Source: Bacillota bacterium (GTDB lineage: Bacteria; Bacillota; Clostridia; Oscillospirales; Ruminococcaceae). Taken from it: 5,235 nucleotides of DNA. This document shows, one piece after another, positions 1 to 5,235 of the stretch. The position numbers and the translations under genes are program-made. Each line of letters begins with the position of its first letter. Within the stretch, counting starts at the first letter, position 1. The notes beneath the pieces were generated by a model. The model was given only the letters and a program-made list of their open reading frames with translations. It was not told the origin of the DNA and did not search any database. Location: NCBI GenBank assembly GCA_023456995.1, contig JAEWNU010000097.1, positions 1-5,235 of the forward strand. Direction: 5' to 3'.

Positions 1-158
1 GAACAAACCAGCTCGGCAAAGCCGCTGCTATGATGCACAGGAGAATATTTCTGCGGCTTCATTTCATACAGCGTCACCGCAACGCCGCGCTGTGCCAGCG
101 CCCAGGCTGCTTCGCAACCCGCCAGCCCCGCGCCTATAATTGATACGGCGCCGCTCAT
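1..158 (-). CDS. trmFO: TrmFO, folate/FAD-dependent tRNA m5U54 methyltransferase (N-terminal part, runs off window)
   Basis: This is the first 52 codons of TrmFO (formerly Gid); the rest lies beyond position 1. The family methylates U54 in the T-loop of tRNA in the cytoplasm, using 5,10-methylenetetrahydrofolate as carbon donor and FAD as cofactor. The visible part begins with the FAD-binding Rossmann strand and glycine motif [13 protein letters not shown] (residues 7-19; G9, G11, G14). It continues with the TrmFO signature YEMKP (31-35), a histidine pair at 42-43, and FAELVC (47-52). The YEMKP and AELVC stretches favour TrmFO over the related MnmG. The ATG shares its first three bases with the end of the topA stop (ATGA), so translation is probably coupled. 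A GGAG lies 8 bases upstream (167-170), inside the end of topA. The topA-trmFO order is typical of Firmicutes. Identity is secure; function is inferred from family. Confidence 0.93.
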   Translation of the reverse strand, partial: MSGAVSIIGAGLAGCEAAWALAQRGVAVTLYEMKPQKYSPVHHSSGFAELVC

Positions 159-2251
159 TCGGCTTTCTCCGTTTTGTCGGCTGCACGCGAATAGTCGCAG
201 CCCTCCTTATGGCAAACGATGCCACCGCCACGGCCGGCTTTTTTAAAGAGCGAAGCGCCACACTTCGGGCATTTATCGGGCAGCGGCTTATCCCAGGTCA
301 TAAAGTCGCAGTTCGGAAAGTTGGCACACCCAAAGAAACTGCGGCCCTTTTTGGACTTTTTGGTCAGCATCTCGCCGCCGCACTTCGGGCAGAAGCCGCC
401 GGTTTTCTGTACAATTTTCTTGGTGTTCTTGCATTCCGGATAGCCCGGGCAGGCCAAAAACTTGCCGAAACGTCCGGACTTAATCACCATTTTACGCCCG
501 CAAAGTTCGCAGACTTCCTCGGTTTCCTCATCCGGAACCTTGACACGGATGCCCTCCATCTGCTTTTCGGCGGTCTTCAGCGTCGTGTCAAAATCGTTAT
601 AAAATACGTCAAGCGTCTTAACCCAGTCGTCCTCGCCGTTTTCCACGCGGTCGAGGTTGCCCTCCATTCCGGCGGTAAATTTGACGTCGACAATGTGTTT
701 AAACTGGTCGCGCAAAAGCCCTGTGACCGTCTCGCCAAGCGGGGTGGGAATCAGCGTTTTGGCGTTGCGCTCAACATAGCCGCGGTCGATAATGGTGGAG
801 ATGGTCGGCGCATAGGTTGATGGGCGACCAATGCCGTTTTCTTCCAGCGCTTTGATCAGCGAAGCCTCAGAAAAGCGCGCGGGTGGCTGGGTAAAGTGCT
901 GGTTGGCGTCCACCTTCTGCATGGTCAGTACATCGCCCTCGGCAAGCGGCGGCAGCGCGGTAGATTTTTCGTTATCCTCGTCGCGGCTCTCCTCGTACAG
1001 TACGGTGAAGCCGTCAAATTTAACCGCGTAGCCCGACGCCTTAAAAGTATAGTCACCGGCGGTGATATCCACCGACATAGTGTCAAGCATGGCGTTCGCC
1101 ATCTGGCTGGCAATAAACCGCTCCCAGATGAGCTTATAGAGCTTATACTGCTCGGCAGTCAGGCTCTTTTTAGCCTCTTCGGGCGTGATTTCAGGCATCG
1201 AGGGGCGAATAGCCTCGTGCGCATCCTGCGCGTTATTTTTGCTCTTATACACGCGGCGGGCGGATGGTAGATATTCCTTGGAGTAATGAGACTTAATGTA
1301 ATCCTCGGCGGCCTGCTGCGCTTCTTCGGAGATACGAAGCGAGTCGGTTCTCATGTAGGTGATGAGGCCCACTGCACCGTGACCCTCAAGCTCAATGCCC
1401 TCGTATAACTCCTGGGCTATCTTCATGGTGCGGCGCGCCTGAAAGCCCAGCTTGCGCGAAGCTTCCTGTTGCAGGGTCGACGTAATGAACGGCGGCGCGG
1501 GCAGGCGGCGCCGAACGCTCTTTTTAACGCTTGCTACCTGCCATACAGCGTTTTGGATACCCTGCAAAACTGCATTGGCGGCGGCTTCGTCGTGCAGTTC
1601 AATTTTTTCGCCATTTTTGAGCGCAAGGCGGACATCGAAGCCCTTCTTGACAGAGTGAGCGGAAAGCTTGGCATCCACCGTCCAGTATTCCTCAGCGACA
1701 AAGGCGCGAATCTGCTCTTCGCGGTCGACAATAAGACGCACCGCCACCGACTGTACACGTCCTGCGGAAAGCCCGCGGCGCACTTTCTTCCATAAAAACG
1801 GCGACAGCTTATAGCCGACGATTCGGTCCAAGATACGGCGCGCCTGCTGCGCATCCACAAGGCTCTGGTTGATTTCTCGCGGGGCATCCATACCGCTTTT
1901 AATGCCGCTTTTTGTAATTTCGTTAAAGGTGACGCGGTTCTTTTCATCCAGCGGCAGCCCCAGCATTTGCGCAAGATGCCACGAAATTGCCTCTCCCTCG
2001 CGGTCAGGGTCAGTTGCAAGATAAACAGCGTCAGCCTTTTTTGCCGCAGTTTTTAATTCCGACACCAGCGATTCCTTGCCCTTTATCTCCTGATACTGCG
2101 GCGCAAAGCCATTTTCAACATCTACGCCAAGCTTCGACTTGGGCAGATCGCGGACATGCCCCATAGAGGCAATGACCGAATAGTCTTTGCCCAGATATTT
2201 TTGAATCGTTTTAGCCTTGGCAGGCGACTCCACGATGACCAGATTAGACAT
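155..2251 (-). CDS. topA: DNA topoisomerase I (type IA), 698 aa
   Basis: A type IA topoisomerase that relaxes negative supercoils by nicking one strand through a 5'-phosphotyrosine link. The TOPRIM domain opens with [10 protein letters not shown] (7-16; E8 is the predicted catalytic glutamate) and carries DPDREGEA at 81-88 (metal-binding acidic residues). [11 protein letters not shown] (160-170) follows. The active-site tyrosine is Y299 in ITYMRTDS, with R301 beside it. DAHEAIRP (343-350) and [11 protein letters not shown] (473-483) are further family motifs. The C-terminus has three zinc ribbons: C581/C584/C601/C607, C621/C624/C642/C648 and C661/C664/C680/C685. Length and layout match Firmicute TopA, with no missing key residue. 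I chose the ATG at 2251 because AGGTG lies 9 bases upstream. A GTG at 2263 in the same frame would add only four residues (MNVY) and lies within that Shine-Dalgarno sequence. The stop overlaps the trmFO start by 4 bases. Confidence 0.97.
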   Translation of the reverse strand: MSNLVIVESPAKAKTIQKYLGKDYSVIASMGHVRDLPKSKLGVDVENGFAPQYQEIKGKESLVSELKTAAKKADAVYLATDPDREGEAISWHLAQMLGLPLDEKNRVTFNEITKSGIKSGMDAPREINQSLVDAQQARRILDRIVGYKLSPFLWKKVRRGLSAGRVQSVAVRLIVDREEQIRAFVAEEYWTVDAKLSAHSVKKGFDVRLALKNGEKIELHDEAAANAVLQGIQNAVWQVASVKKSVRRRLPAPPFITSTLQQEASRKLGFQARRTMKIAQELYEGIELEGHGAVGLITYMRTDSLRISEEAQQAAEDYIKSHYSKEYLPSARRVYKSKNNAQDAHEAIRPSMPEITPEEAKKSLTAEQYKLYKLIWERFIASQMANAMLDTMSVDITAGDYTFKASGYAVKFDGFTVLYEESRDEDNEKSTALPPLAEGDVLTMQKVDANQHFTQPPARFSEASLIKALEENGIGRPSTYAPTISTIIDRGYVERNAKTLIPTPLGETVTGLLRDQFKHIVDVKFTAGMEGNLDRVENGEDDWVKTLDVFYNDFDTTLKTAEKQMEGIRVKVPDEETEEVCELCGRKMVIKSGRFGKFLACPGYPECKNTKKIVQKTGGFCPKCGGEMLTKKSKKGRSFFGCANFPNCDFMTWDKPLPDKCPKCGASLFKKAGRGGGIVCHKEGCDYSRAADKTEKAE

Positions 2252-2260
2252 ATATACGTT

Positions 2261-2265
2261 CACCT
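2261..2265 (-). promoter_or_regulatory. Ribosome binding site deciding the topA start
   Basis: The minus strand reads AGGTG here, followed by 9 bases and then ATG (2249-2251). The alternative in-frame GTG start is made of bases 2261-2263 of this same motif, so the site supports initiation at the downstream ATG. The next codons encode [12 protein letters not shown], where TopA proteins normally begin. Confidence 0.6.
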
Positions 2266-2292
2266 ATTTCGTCTTTCAAAAAATTTTACTCG

Positions 2293-2316
2293 GTACTGAT
2301 ACGCCAGTATCTGTAC
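2293..2316 (-). other. Imperfect inverted repeat between dprA and topA
   Basis: The minus strand reads GTAC-A-GATAC-TGGC-GTATC-A-GTAC. This can form a 9-base-pair stem with one A-A mismatch and a 4-base loop, starting at the last base of the dprA stop codon. A run of six T follows on the minus strand, but only about 10 bases after the stem, and the stem is not GC-rich. It is therefore not a standard intrinsic terminator. It could be a weak terminator, an RNA processing or stability element, or a protein site. No function is shown by the sequence alone. Confidence 0.4.
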
Positions 2317-3518
2317 TATGATATGCAGCGCGTCACCATTCGTCCCGGCATCATTTTGACTAAACCGAACAGTTCAAGCCCGGTAATCAGCGTCAAAAGC
2401 GCACCCACTGGCATGGCAAGCGCCTCACAAAGCGCTTCTACGGCTGCGGGGCCATCTTCCAGGCAGTTTATCACTGCAAGCTGCTGAGCGGTCAGATATG
2501 ACGGCAACTTGGTCTCGTCTTTTTTTTCATTGGCTCTTGCTCGAGGCGACTGAGAAGGCTTCGGCGGCTTTGGCGCGCTGTCTGAAAACAGCGAGGTCTG
2601 CCGTGCGGGCGGCGGCGTCAGCGCATAACCATAAATCGAGACATACCGCAGCAGAATATCCGCGCCTGAAATAGCTGGCTCAGCCCCTTGGGACAACAAA
2701 TAGTTGCCTCCTTCAGAAAGAGACGAAAAAATACTGCCCGGCACCGCATAAAGATCGCGGTTTTGCATAAGCGCATGGCCGGCCGTGAGCATGGTTCCGC
2801 TTCTGCGTTTGCTTTGTATGATAATCGTCGCCATCGATGCGCCCGAAATTAGTCGGTTGCGCAGCGGAAAATGCGAAGAAAAGGCCGGTGTTTCCAAAGG
2901 GTATTCGGTGAGCACCAGTCCGTTTTGCGAACGCTCAACCAAACCGCGCAGTGCATGATTGCGCTTGGGATAATCAATATCCAGCCCCGCTGCAATAAAC
3001 GCAATGGTTTTGCCGCCCGCTTCCAGCGCTGAGCGGTGGCAGACAGCGTCGATACCGTGTGCCATGCCACTGACAACAACACCGCCGAGAGATGCGATTT
3101 CTCCACTTAGTTTTTTCGCCGCAGCAATACCATATTCATCAGGCGCACGTGTTCCGACCATAGAAATCAGATAATGACCGCGCAGTAGCGAAATATCGCC
3201 AAGTGCGTACAAAACCAGCGGCATGGAATGAATATGCTTAAATCCCTCGGGGTATTCGGGGGAGTCGGGGGTCAGCACGGCTGCCCCGAATACCTCGGTG
3301 GCCGATAAAATTCGTTCCGCCTCCGCAAAGGAAGGCGACATCAGGGCGAATTTCTCGGTATCTGTTAAAAAACCATCTGAAACGATACGCGATTTTGAAA
3401 GCGCCAGCAGCTCGGTGGCCGACCCATAACGCGTCAGCACCTCGTGCGCGCGGGTTGTCCCAATGCCAAAGGTCTGCTGCATCCACAGCCATTCCCGCGC
3501 ATGATCGGGATAGGTCAT
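2316..3518 (-). CDS. dprA: DNA-processing protein DprA (Smf), 400 aa
   Basis: DprA binds incoming single-stranded DNA in the cytoplasm during natural transformation and loads RecA onto it; it is also common in bacteria not known to be competent. The order is an N-terminal helical region (about 1-75), the Rossmann-like DprA core (about 80-295), a proline- and charge-rich linker (about 301-340), and a C-terminal winged-helix domain (about 341-397). Core motifs are MVGTRAPDEYG (120-130), VSGMAHGIDA (149-158), GLDIDYPKRN (178-187), FPLRNRLISG (217-226), SGTMLTAGHAL (240-250) and YAVPGS (257-262). The ATG at 3518 is preferred over an upstream in-frame start at 3566, which would lie inside the methyltransferase gene and add 16 unlike residues. 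AAAGGAGG (3528-3535) sits 9 bases before this ATG. The ATG overlaps the upstream stop (ATGA). The strand ending near 235 reads IIIQSKRR, whereas many DprA proteins have VVVEA there. Confidence 0.95.
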   Translation of the reverse strand: MTYPDHAREWLWMQQTFGIGTTRAHEVLTRYGSATELLALSKSRIVSDGFLTDTEKFALMSPSFAEAERILSATEVFGAAVLTPDSPEYPEGFKHIHSMPLVLYALGDISLLRGHYLISMVGTRAPDEYGIAAAKKLSGEIASLGGVVVSGMAHGIDAVCHRSALEAGGKTIAFIAAGLDIDYPKRNHALRGLVERSQNGLVLTEYPLETPAFSSHFPLRNRLISGASMATIIIQSKRRSGTMLTAGHALMQNRDLYAVPGSIFSSLSEGGNYLLSQGAEPAISGADILLRYVSIYGYALTPPPARQTSLFSDSAPKPPKPSQSPRARANEKKDETKLPSYLTAQQLAVINCLEDGPAAVEALCEALAMPVGALLTLITGLELFGLVKMMPGRMVTRCIS

Positions 3519-4330
3519 CCGTTCACTCCTCCTTTCGCACACCGCGCGGAACGCGACAGCTCCCACGCAAAAACGGTAGCCGCCATCGCGGCATTAAGCG
3601 ATTCGCTCTGCTCACAAATAGGCAGGATCACCCGACCCGTACAGGCGGCCTGCACCTGCGGTGTCAGACCTGCACCCTCGTTGCCGATGACTACGGCGGC
3701 GTTATCAAGCGATACGGCATCCACTGGCACACTTTCGCTATCAAGTGCAGCAGCATATACCGCAATGCCACTTTGGCGCAAGGCTTCCACGGCAATCTCG
3801 GCGCTGTCCACGCAGTAAATGACCATTCGCAGTGCGGCGCCCATCGATGCGCGCAACACCTTGGGCGCAGCGGGGTCCGGGCAGTCGGCAGTCATGATAA
3901 CAGCGGAAAGACCGAATGCGTCGGCTGAACGCAAAATCGTCCCGACATTGCCGGGATCCTGAAGCGAACAAAGTAACAGCGCTCCTTTTGGGGCGTCCTT
4001 GGGCAGACCCTGCAAAAACAGCCGGCCCCCGCAGATGGCAAACACGCCCTGTGGCGATTCGGTTTCGCCAAGGCTTTCTGCCAGCGAATCAGAAATAAGC
4101 AGCGTCTCGCGCGCCCTGTCCGCCAGCCTGTTAAAATCGTCGCCCAGCCGCTGTATGCCGGCATTTGTCACCATTAGCGTCAGCAGTTCGGTACCGCTTT
4201 GCAGGGAATCACATACAAGCCTTGAACCCTCCAGCGCGAACCGCTGCGACTGCAAACGGTGCTTCCGGCTAGTGCAAAGCTTTCGGAATTCCTTAATTCT
4301 AGCGTTGTCTTTAGATGTAATTTCCAGCAT
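3515..4330 (-). CDS. TrmH/SpoU-family (SPOUT) RNA 2'-O-methyltransferase, 271 aa
   Basis: A predicted S-adenosylmethionine-dependent RNA ribose methyltransferase. The N-terminal substrate-binding domain (about 5-100) includes RFALEGSRLV (30-39) and ends near SPQGVFA (92-98). The catalytic knotted SPOUT domain (about 115-262) carries all three motifs: motif 1, DPGNVGTILRSADAFG (125-140, with the likely catalytic R134); motif 2, VIGNEGAGL (214-222); motif 3, ILPICEQSESLNAAMAA (235-251). The family includes RlmB-like 23S rRNA enzymes and B. subtilis YsgA. The exact target cannot be read from sequence, so I give no symbol. The ATG fits the family's usual MxITSKDN start and has GGAGG only 4 bases upstream, a rather tight spacing. 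Another ATG 11 bases further up is out of frame. The gene follows its own predicted promoter, and its stop overlaps dprA by 4 bases, suggesting coupled translation. Confidence 0.92.
   Translation of the reverse strand: MLEITSKDNARIKEFRKLCTSRKHRLQSQRFALEGSRLVCDSLQSGTELLTLMVTNAGIQRLGDDFNRLADRARETLLISDSLAESLGETESPQGVFAICGGRLFLQGLPKDAPKGALLLCSLQDPGNVGTILRSADAFGLSAVIMTADCPDPAAPKVLRASMGAALRMVIYCVDSAEIAVEALRQSGIAVYAAALDSESVPVDAVSLDNAAVVIGNEGAGLTPQVQAACTGRVILPICEQSESLNAAMAATVFAWELSRSARCAKGGVNG
3528..3535 (-). promoter_or_regulatory. Ribosome binding site deciding the dprA start
   Basis: The minus strand carries AAAGGAGG, nearly the full anti-Shine-Dalgarno complement, 9 bases before the ATG at 3516-3518. 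It lies within the last codons of the upstream methyltransferase gene. It rules in favour of the MTYPD start rather than the in-frame ATG at 3566. Confidence 0.75.
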
Positions 4331-4375
4331 GGCGCCTCCATGAAAATAGCGTAGAACAAAACACGCGTCTGCACT

Positions 4376-4416
4376 AAAAACAGCGGGCGCATAAGACGGC
4401 GTTCCAAAACACGCCC
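4376..4416 (-). promoter_or_regulatory. Possible leader hairpin plus T-run (attenuator-like)
   Basis: On the minus strand, GGGCGTGT (4416-4409) can pair with ATGCGCCC (4392-4385), giving 8 pairs including two G-U around a 16-base loop. GCTG and then five T (4380-4376) follow. GGCGT within the first arm can instead pair with ACGCC (4402-4398), so two exclusive folds exist. The predicted transcript would begin at about 4416, placing this at its very 5' end. The 4-base gap before the T-run and the long loop make it a weak terminator at best. Confidence 0.3.
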
Positions 4417-4422
4417 AACTGC

Positions 4423-4452
4423 ATTTTAAAGCGTGCCTTACCCTTATGTCAA
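4423..4452 (-). promoter_or_regulatory. Predicted sigma-A-type promoter for the methyltransferase-dprA-topA-trmFO unit
   Basis: The minus strand has a perfect -35 box TTGACA (4447-4452), an 18-base spacer and a -10 box TAAAAT (4423-4428, 5 of 6 to consensus). Transcription would start near 4416, giving a leader of roughly 85 bases before the methyltransferase ATG. It lies just downstream of the rplT hairpin, as expected for a new transcription unit. Predicted by eye only. Confidence 0.65.
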
Positions 4453-4501
4453 ATATACCCGTCTGCTTCTATGGTCATTTTATCCAATGCAATCCTAGCA
4501 C

Positions 4502-4533
4502 AAACGTCCGGTCTGATAATCAGCCGGACGTTT
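4502..4533 (-). terminator. Terminator-like hairpin after rplT
   Basis: A 10-base-pair stem (AAACGTCCGG paired with CCGGACGTTT) is extended inward by CTGA/TCAG past a single bulged base, closing on a 3-base loop. It begins 12 bases after the rplT stop. The T-run is short in both directions: TTTGTG on the minus strand and TTTT on the plus strand. It is the best candidate for ending the infC-rpmI-rplT transcript. Efficiency may be partial, allowing some read-through into the downstream genes. Confidence 0.7.
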
Positions 4534-4545
4534 TAGGAATTCTGA

Positions 4546-4899
4546 TTAACGGGCTGCCTTTGCCTTTTCGACAAGCGAGGTAAACGCCGCGGGATCAGCA
4601 ATGGCGATCTCGGAAAGCATCTTACGGTTAAGCTCAACGCCGGCCTTTTTCAGTCCGTCCATGAAGGTGGAGTAGTTCATGCTGTTCATGCGGCAGGCTG
4701 CCGAGATACGGGTGATCCACAGCTGGCGGAAGTTTCTCTTCTTCTGCTTTCTGCCTGCGAATGCATATCTGCCAGACTTCATAACCGCCTGTTTTGCGGT
4801 TTTAAACAGTCTGCTCTTGCCGCCAAAATAGCCCTTAGCAAGCTTTAATACCTTTTTTCTGCGCTTTCTAGTCATCATAGCGCCCTTAACACGAGCCAT
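4546..4899 (-). CDS. rplT: 50S ribosomal protein L20, 117 aa
   Basis: L20 is an early-binding large-subunit protein that contacts 23S rRNA and is needed for 50S assembly. In studied bacteria it also represses its own operon by binding the mRNA leader, which would lie upstream of infC outside this window. The length (117) is typical. The strongly basic N-terminal arm ([17 protein letters not shown], 10-26) is followed by the family signatures [13 protein letters not shown] (35-47) and [11 protein letters not shown] (58-68), then the globular C-terminal region with [12 protein letters not shown] (83-94). GGAGG (4907-4911) lies 7 bases before the ATG. It follows rpmI by 37 bases and is last in the translation operon, followed by a hairpin. 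Nothing is missing or unusual. Confidence 0.98.
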   Translation of the reverse strand: MARVKGAMMTRKRRKKVLKLAKGYFGGKSRLFKTAKQAVMKSGRYAFAGRKQKKRNFRQLWITRISAACRMNSMNYSTFMDGLKKAGVELNRKMLSEIAIADPAAFTSLVEKAKAAR

Positions 4900-4936
4900 A
4901 TTTATACCTCCGTTGGGTTGTTATTGTTGTAATTGT

Positions 4937-5134
4937 TTACATATAAGGAATCAGAAGCTTGACGGCCTTGACGTTGGTCACATCAGTCATGGCGCCCTGG
5001 CGCAGTCTGCGGGTACGCTTGGTGGGCTTCTTGGTCAGAATGTGGCGCTTGTTGGCGCATGCACGCTTGACCTTTCCGTTCTTGGTAAGCTTAAAACGCT
5101 TTTTTGCGCCCGAATGGGTCTTAATCTTCGGCAT
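4937..5134 (-). CDS. rpmI: 50S ribosomal protein L35, 65 aa
   Basis: L35 is a small basic component of the large ribosomal subunit. The protein shows the family start [13 protein letters not shown] (2-14), the central [15 protein letters not shown] (31-45) and the C-terminal VKLLIPYM (58-65, where many homologues end LLPY plus one residue). Length 65 is typical. GGAGG (5144-5148) sits 9 bases before the ATG, and the gene begins 23 bases after the infC stop. It belongs to the conserved infC-rpmI-rplT operon, so its expression is probably set by signals upstream of infC, outside the window. Confidence 0.98.
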   Translation of the reverse strand: MPKIKTHSGAKKRFKLTKNGKVKRACANKRHILTKKPTKRTRRLRQGAMTDVTNVKAVKLLIPYM

Positions 5135-5157
5135 CTTATATTTCCTCCCAAATAATT

Positions 5158-5235
5158 TTACTTCGCAGGTTGTTTTGAGGCTATAAACATCAGCATATGA
5201 CGTCCCTCAAGCTTGGCGGTCTTTTCCACATTGCC
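5158..5235 (-). CDS. infC: Translation initiation factor IF-3 (C-terminal end only, runs off window)
   Basis: Only the last 25 codons and the TAA stop are present. The readable residues are [20 protein letters not shown] followed by KQPAK. This matches the end of IF3's C-terminal domain, where a V-E-K-x-x-K-x-E-G-R core precedes a hydrophobic strand. IF3 binds the 30S subunit, prevents premature joining of the 50S and checks the start codon. The position directly before rpmI and rplT confirms the call. Because the short remnant falls below usual ORF length cut-offs, it is easily missed. Confidence 0.93.
   Translation of the reverse strand, partial: GNVEKTAKLEGRHMLMFIASKQPAK

Noticed and set aside
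140..820. A 226-codon open frame on the plus strand opposite the 3' end of topA
   Set aside because: It lies wholly antisense to well-conserved TopA zinc-ribbon and core codons. Its translation shows no recognisable domain, and no convincing ribosome site precedes it. Long antisense frames are expected opposite GC-rich-third-position genes.
2246..2279. A possible promoter before topA (TTGAAA, 17-base spacer, TATATA)
   Set aside because: The -10-like box overlaps the topA start codon, so transcription would begin inside the gene and lose the Shine-Dalgarno and start. The -10 match is also poor.
3519..3566. Longer dprA product starting at the in-frame ATG at 3566
   Set aside because: The extra 16 residues would come from within the methyltransferase coding end, are unlike DprA N-termini, and ignore the strong AAAGGAGG correctly spaced from the ATG at 3518.
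3395..3928. A 177-codon open frame on the plus strand across the dprA/methyltransferase junction
   Set aside because: It is antisense to two confidently identified genes, with a low-complexity Arg/His/Ser-rich translation typical of a shadow frame and no supporting start signals.
4180..4407. A 75-codon minus-strand frame starting in the leader and overlapping the methyltransferase start
   Set aside because: It is out of frame with the methyltransferase, overlaps its conserved N-terminus and has no family resemblance. Its ATG at 4342 lies just upstream of the true Shine-Dalgarno.
1..5235. Search for mobile elements, CRISPR repeats, tRNA/rRNA genes, toxin-antitoxin or defence genes
   Set aside because: Known housekeeping genes fill the window apart from short gaps. 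No transposase, repeat array, tRNA-like cloverleaf or unidentified intact gene was seen, so I do not claim an undescribed system here.

Overview
The window is an ordinary, gene-dense stretch of chromosome, and every gene in it lies on the minus strand. Read in the direction of transcription (from position 5235 down to 1), the order is: end of infC (IF3), rpmI (L35), rplT (L20), a terminator-like hairpin, a predicted sigma-A-type promoter, a TrmH/SpoU-family RNA methyltransferase, dprA, topA, and the start of trmFO. The dprA-topA-trmFO order, the folate-type TrmFO and the three-zinc-ribbon TopA point to a Firmicute. The moderately GC-rich codons and protein styles suggest a clostridial lineage, possibly Oscillospirales/Ruminococcaceae. 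That placement is inferred from family resemblance and was not tested by a search.

Region 4546-5235 is the classic IF3-L35-L20 translation operon, with short gaps and a clear Shine-Dalgarno sequence before each complete gene. It ends at a hairpin just after the rplT stop (4502-4533). The 215-base gap at 4331-4545 is the only real intergenic region. It holds that hairpin, a TTGACA / 18 bp / TAAAAT promoter, and an untranslated leader of roughly 85 bases with alternative small hairpins.

Region 1-4330 reads as one transcription unit of nucleic-acid maintenance and modification genes. The methyltransferase stop overlaps the dprA start by 4 bases (ATGA). dprA and topA are separated by 64 bases containing an imperfect inverted repeat. 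The topA stop overlaps the trmFO start in another ATGA. Two members modify RNA (the SPOUT methyltransferase and TrmFO, the tRNA m5U54 methyltransferase). The other two act on DNA (DprA on single-stranded DNA in natural transformation, TopA on negative supercoils).

I found no mobile element, CRISPR array, tRNA, rRNA, pseudogene or plainly novel system. All intact genes are full length with their key motifs present. The observations worth a second look are small: leader structure, an inverted repeat, operon arrangement, and a slightly divergent motif in DprA.
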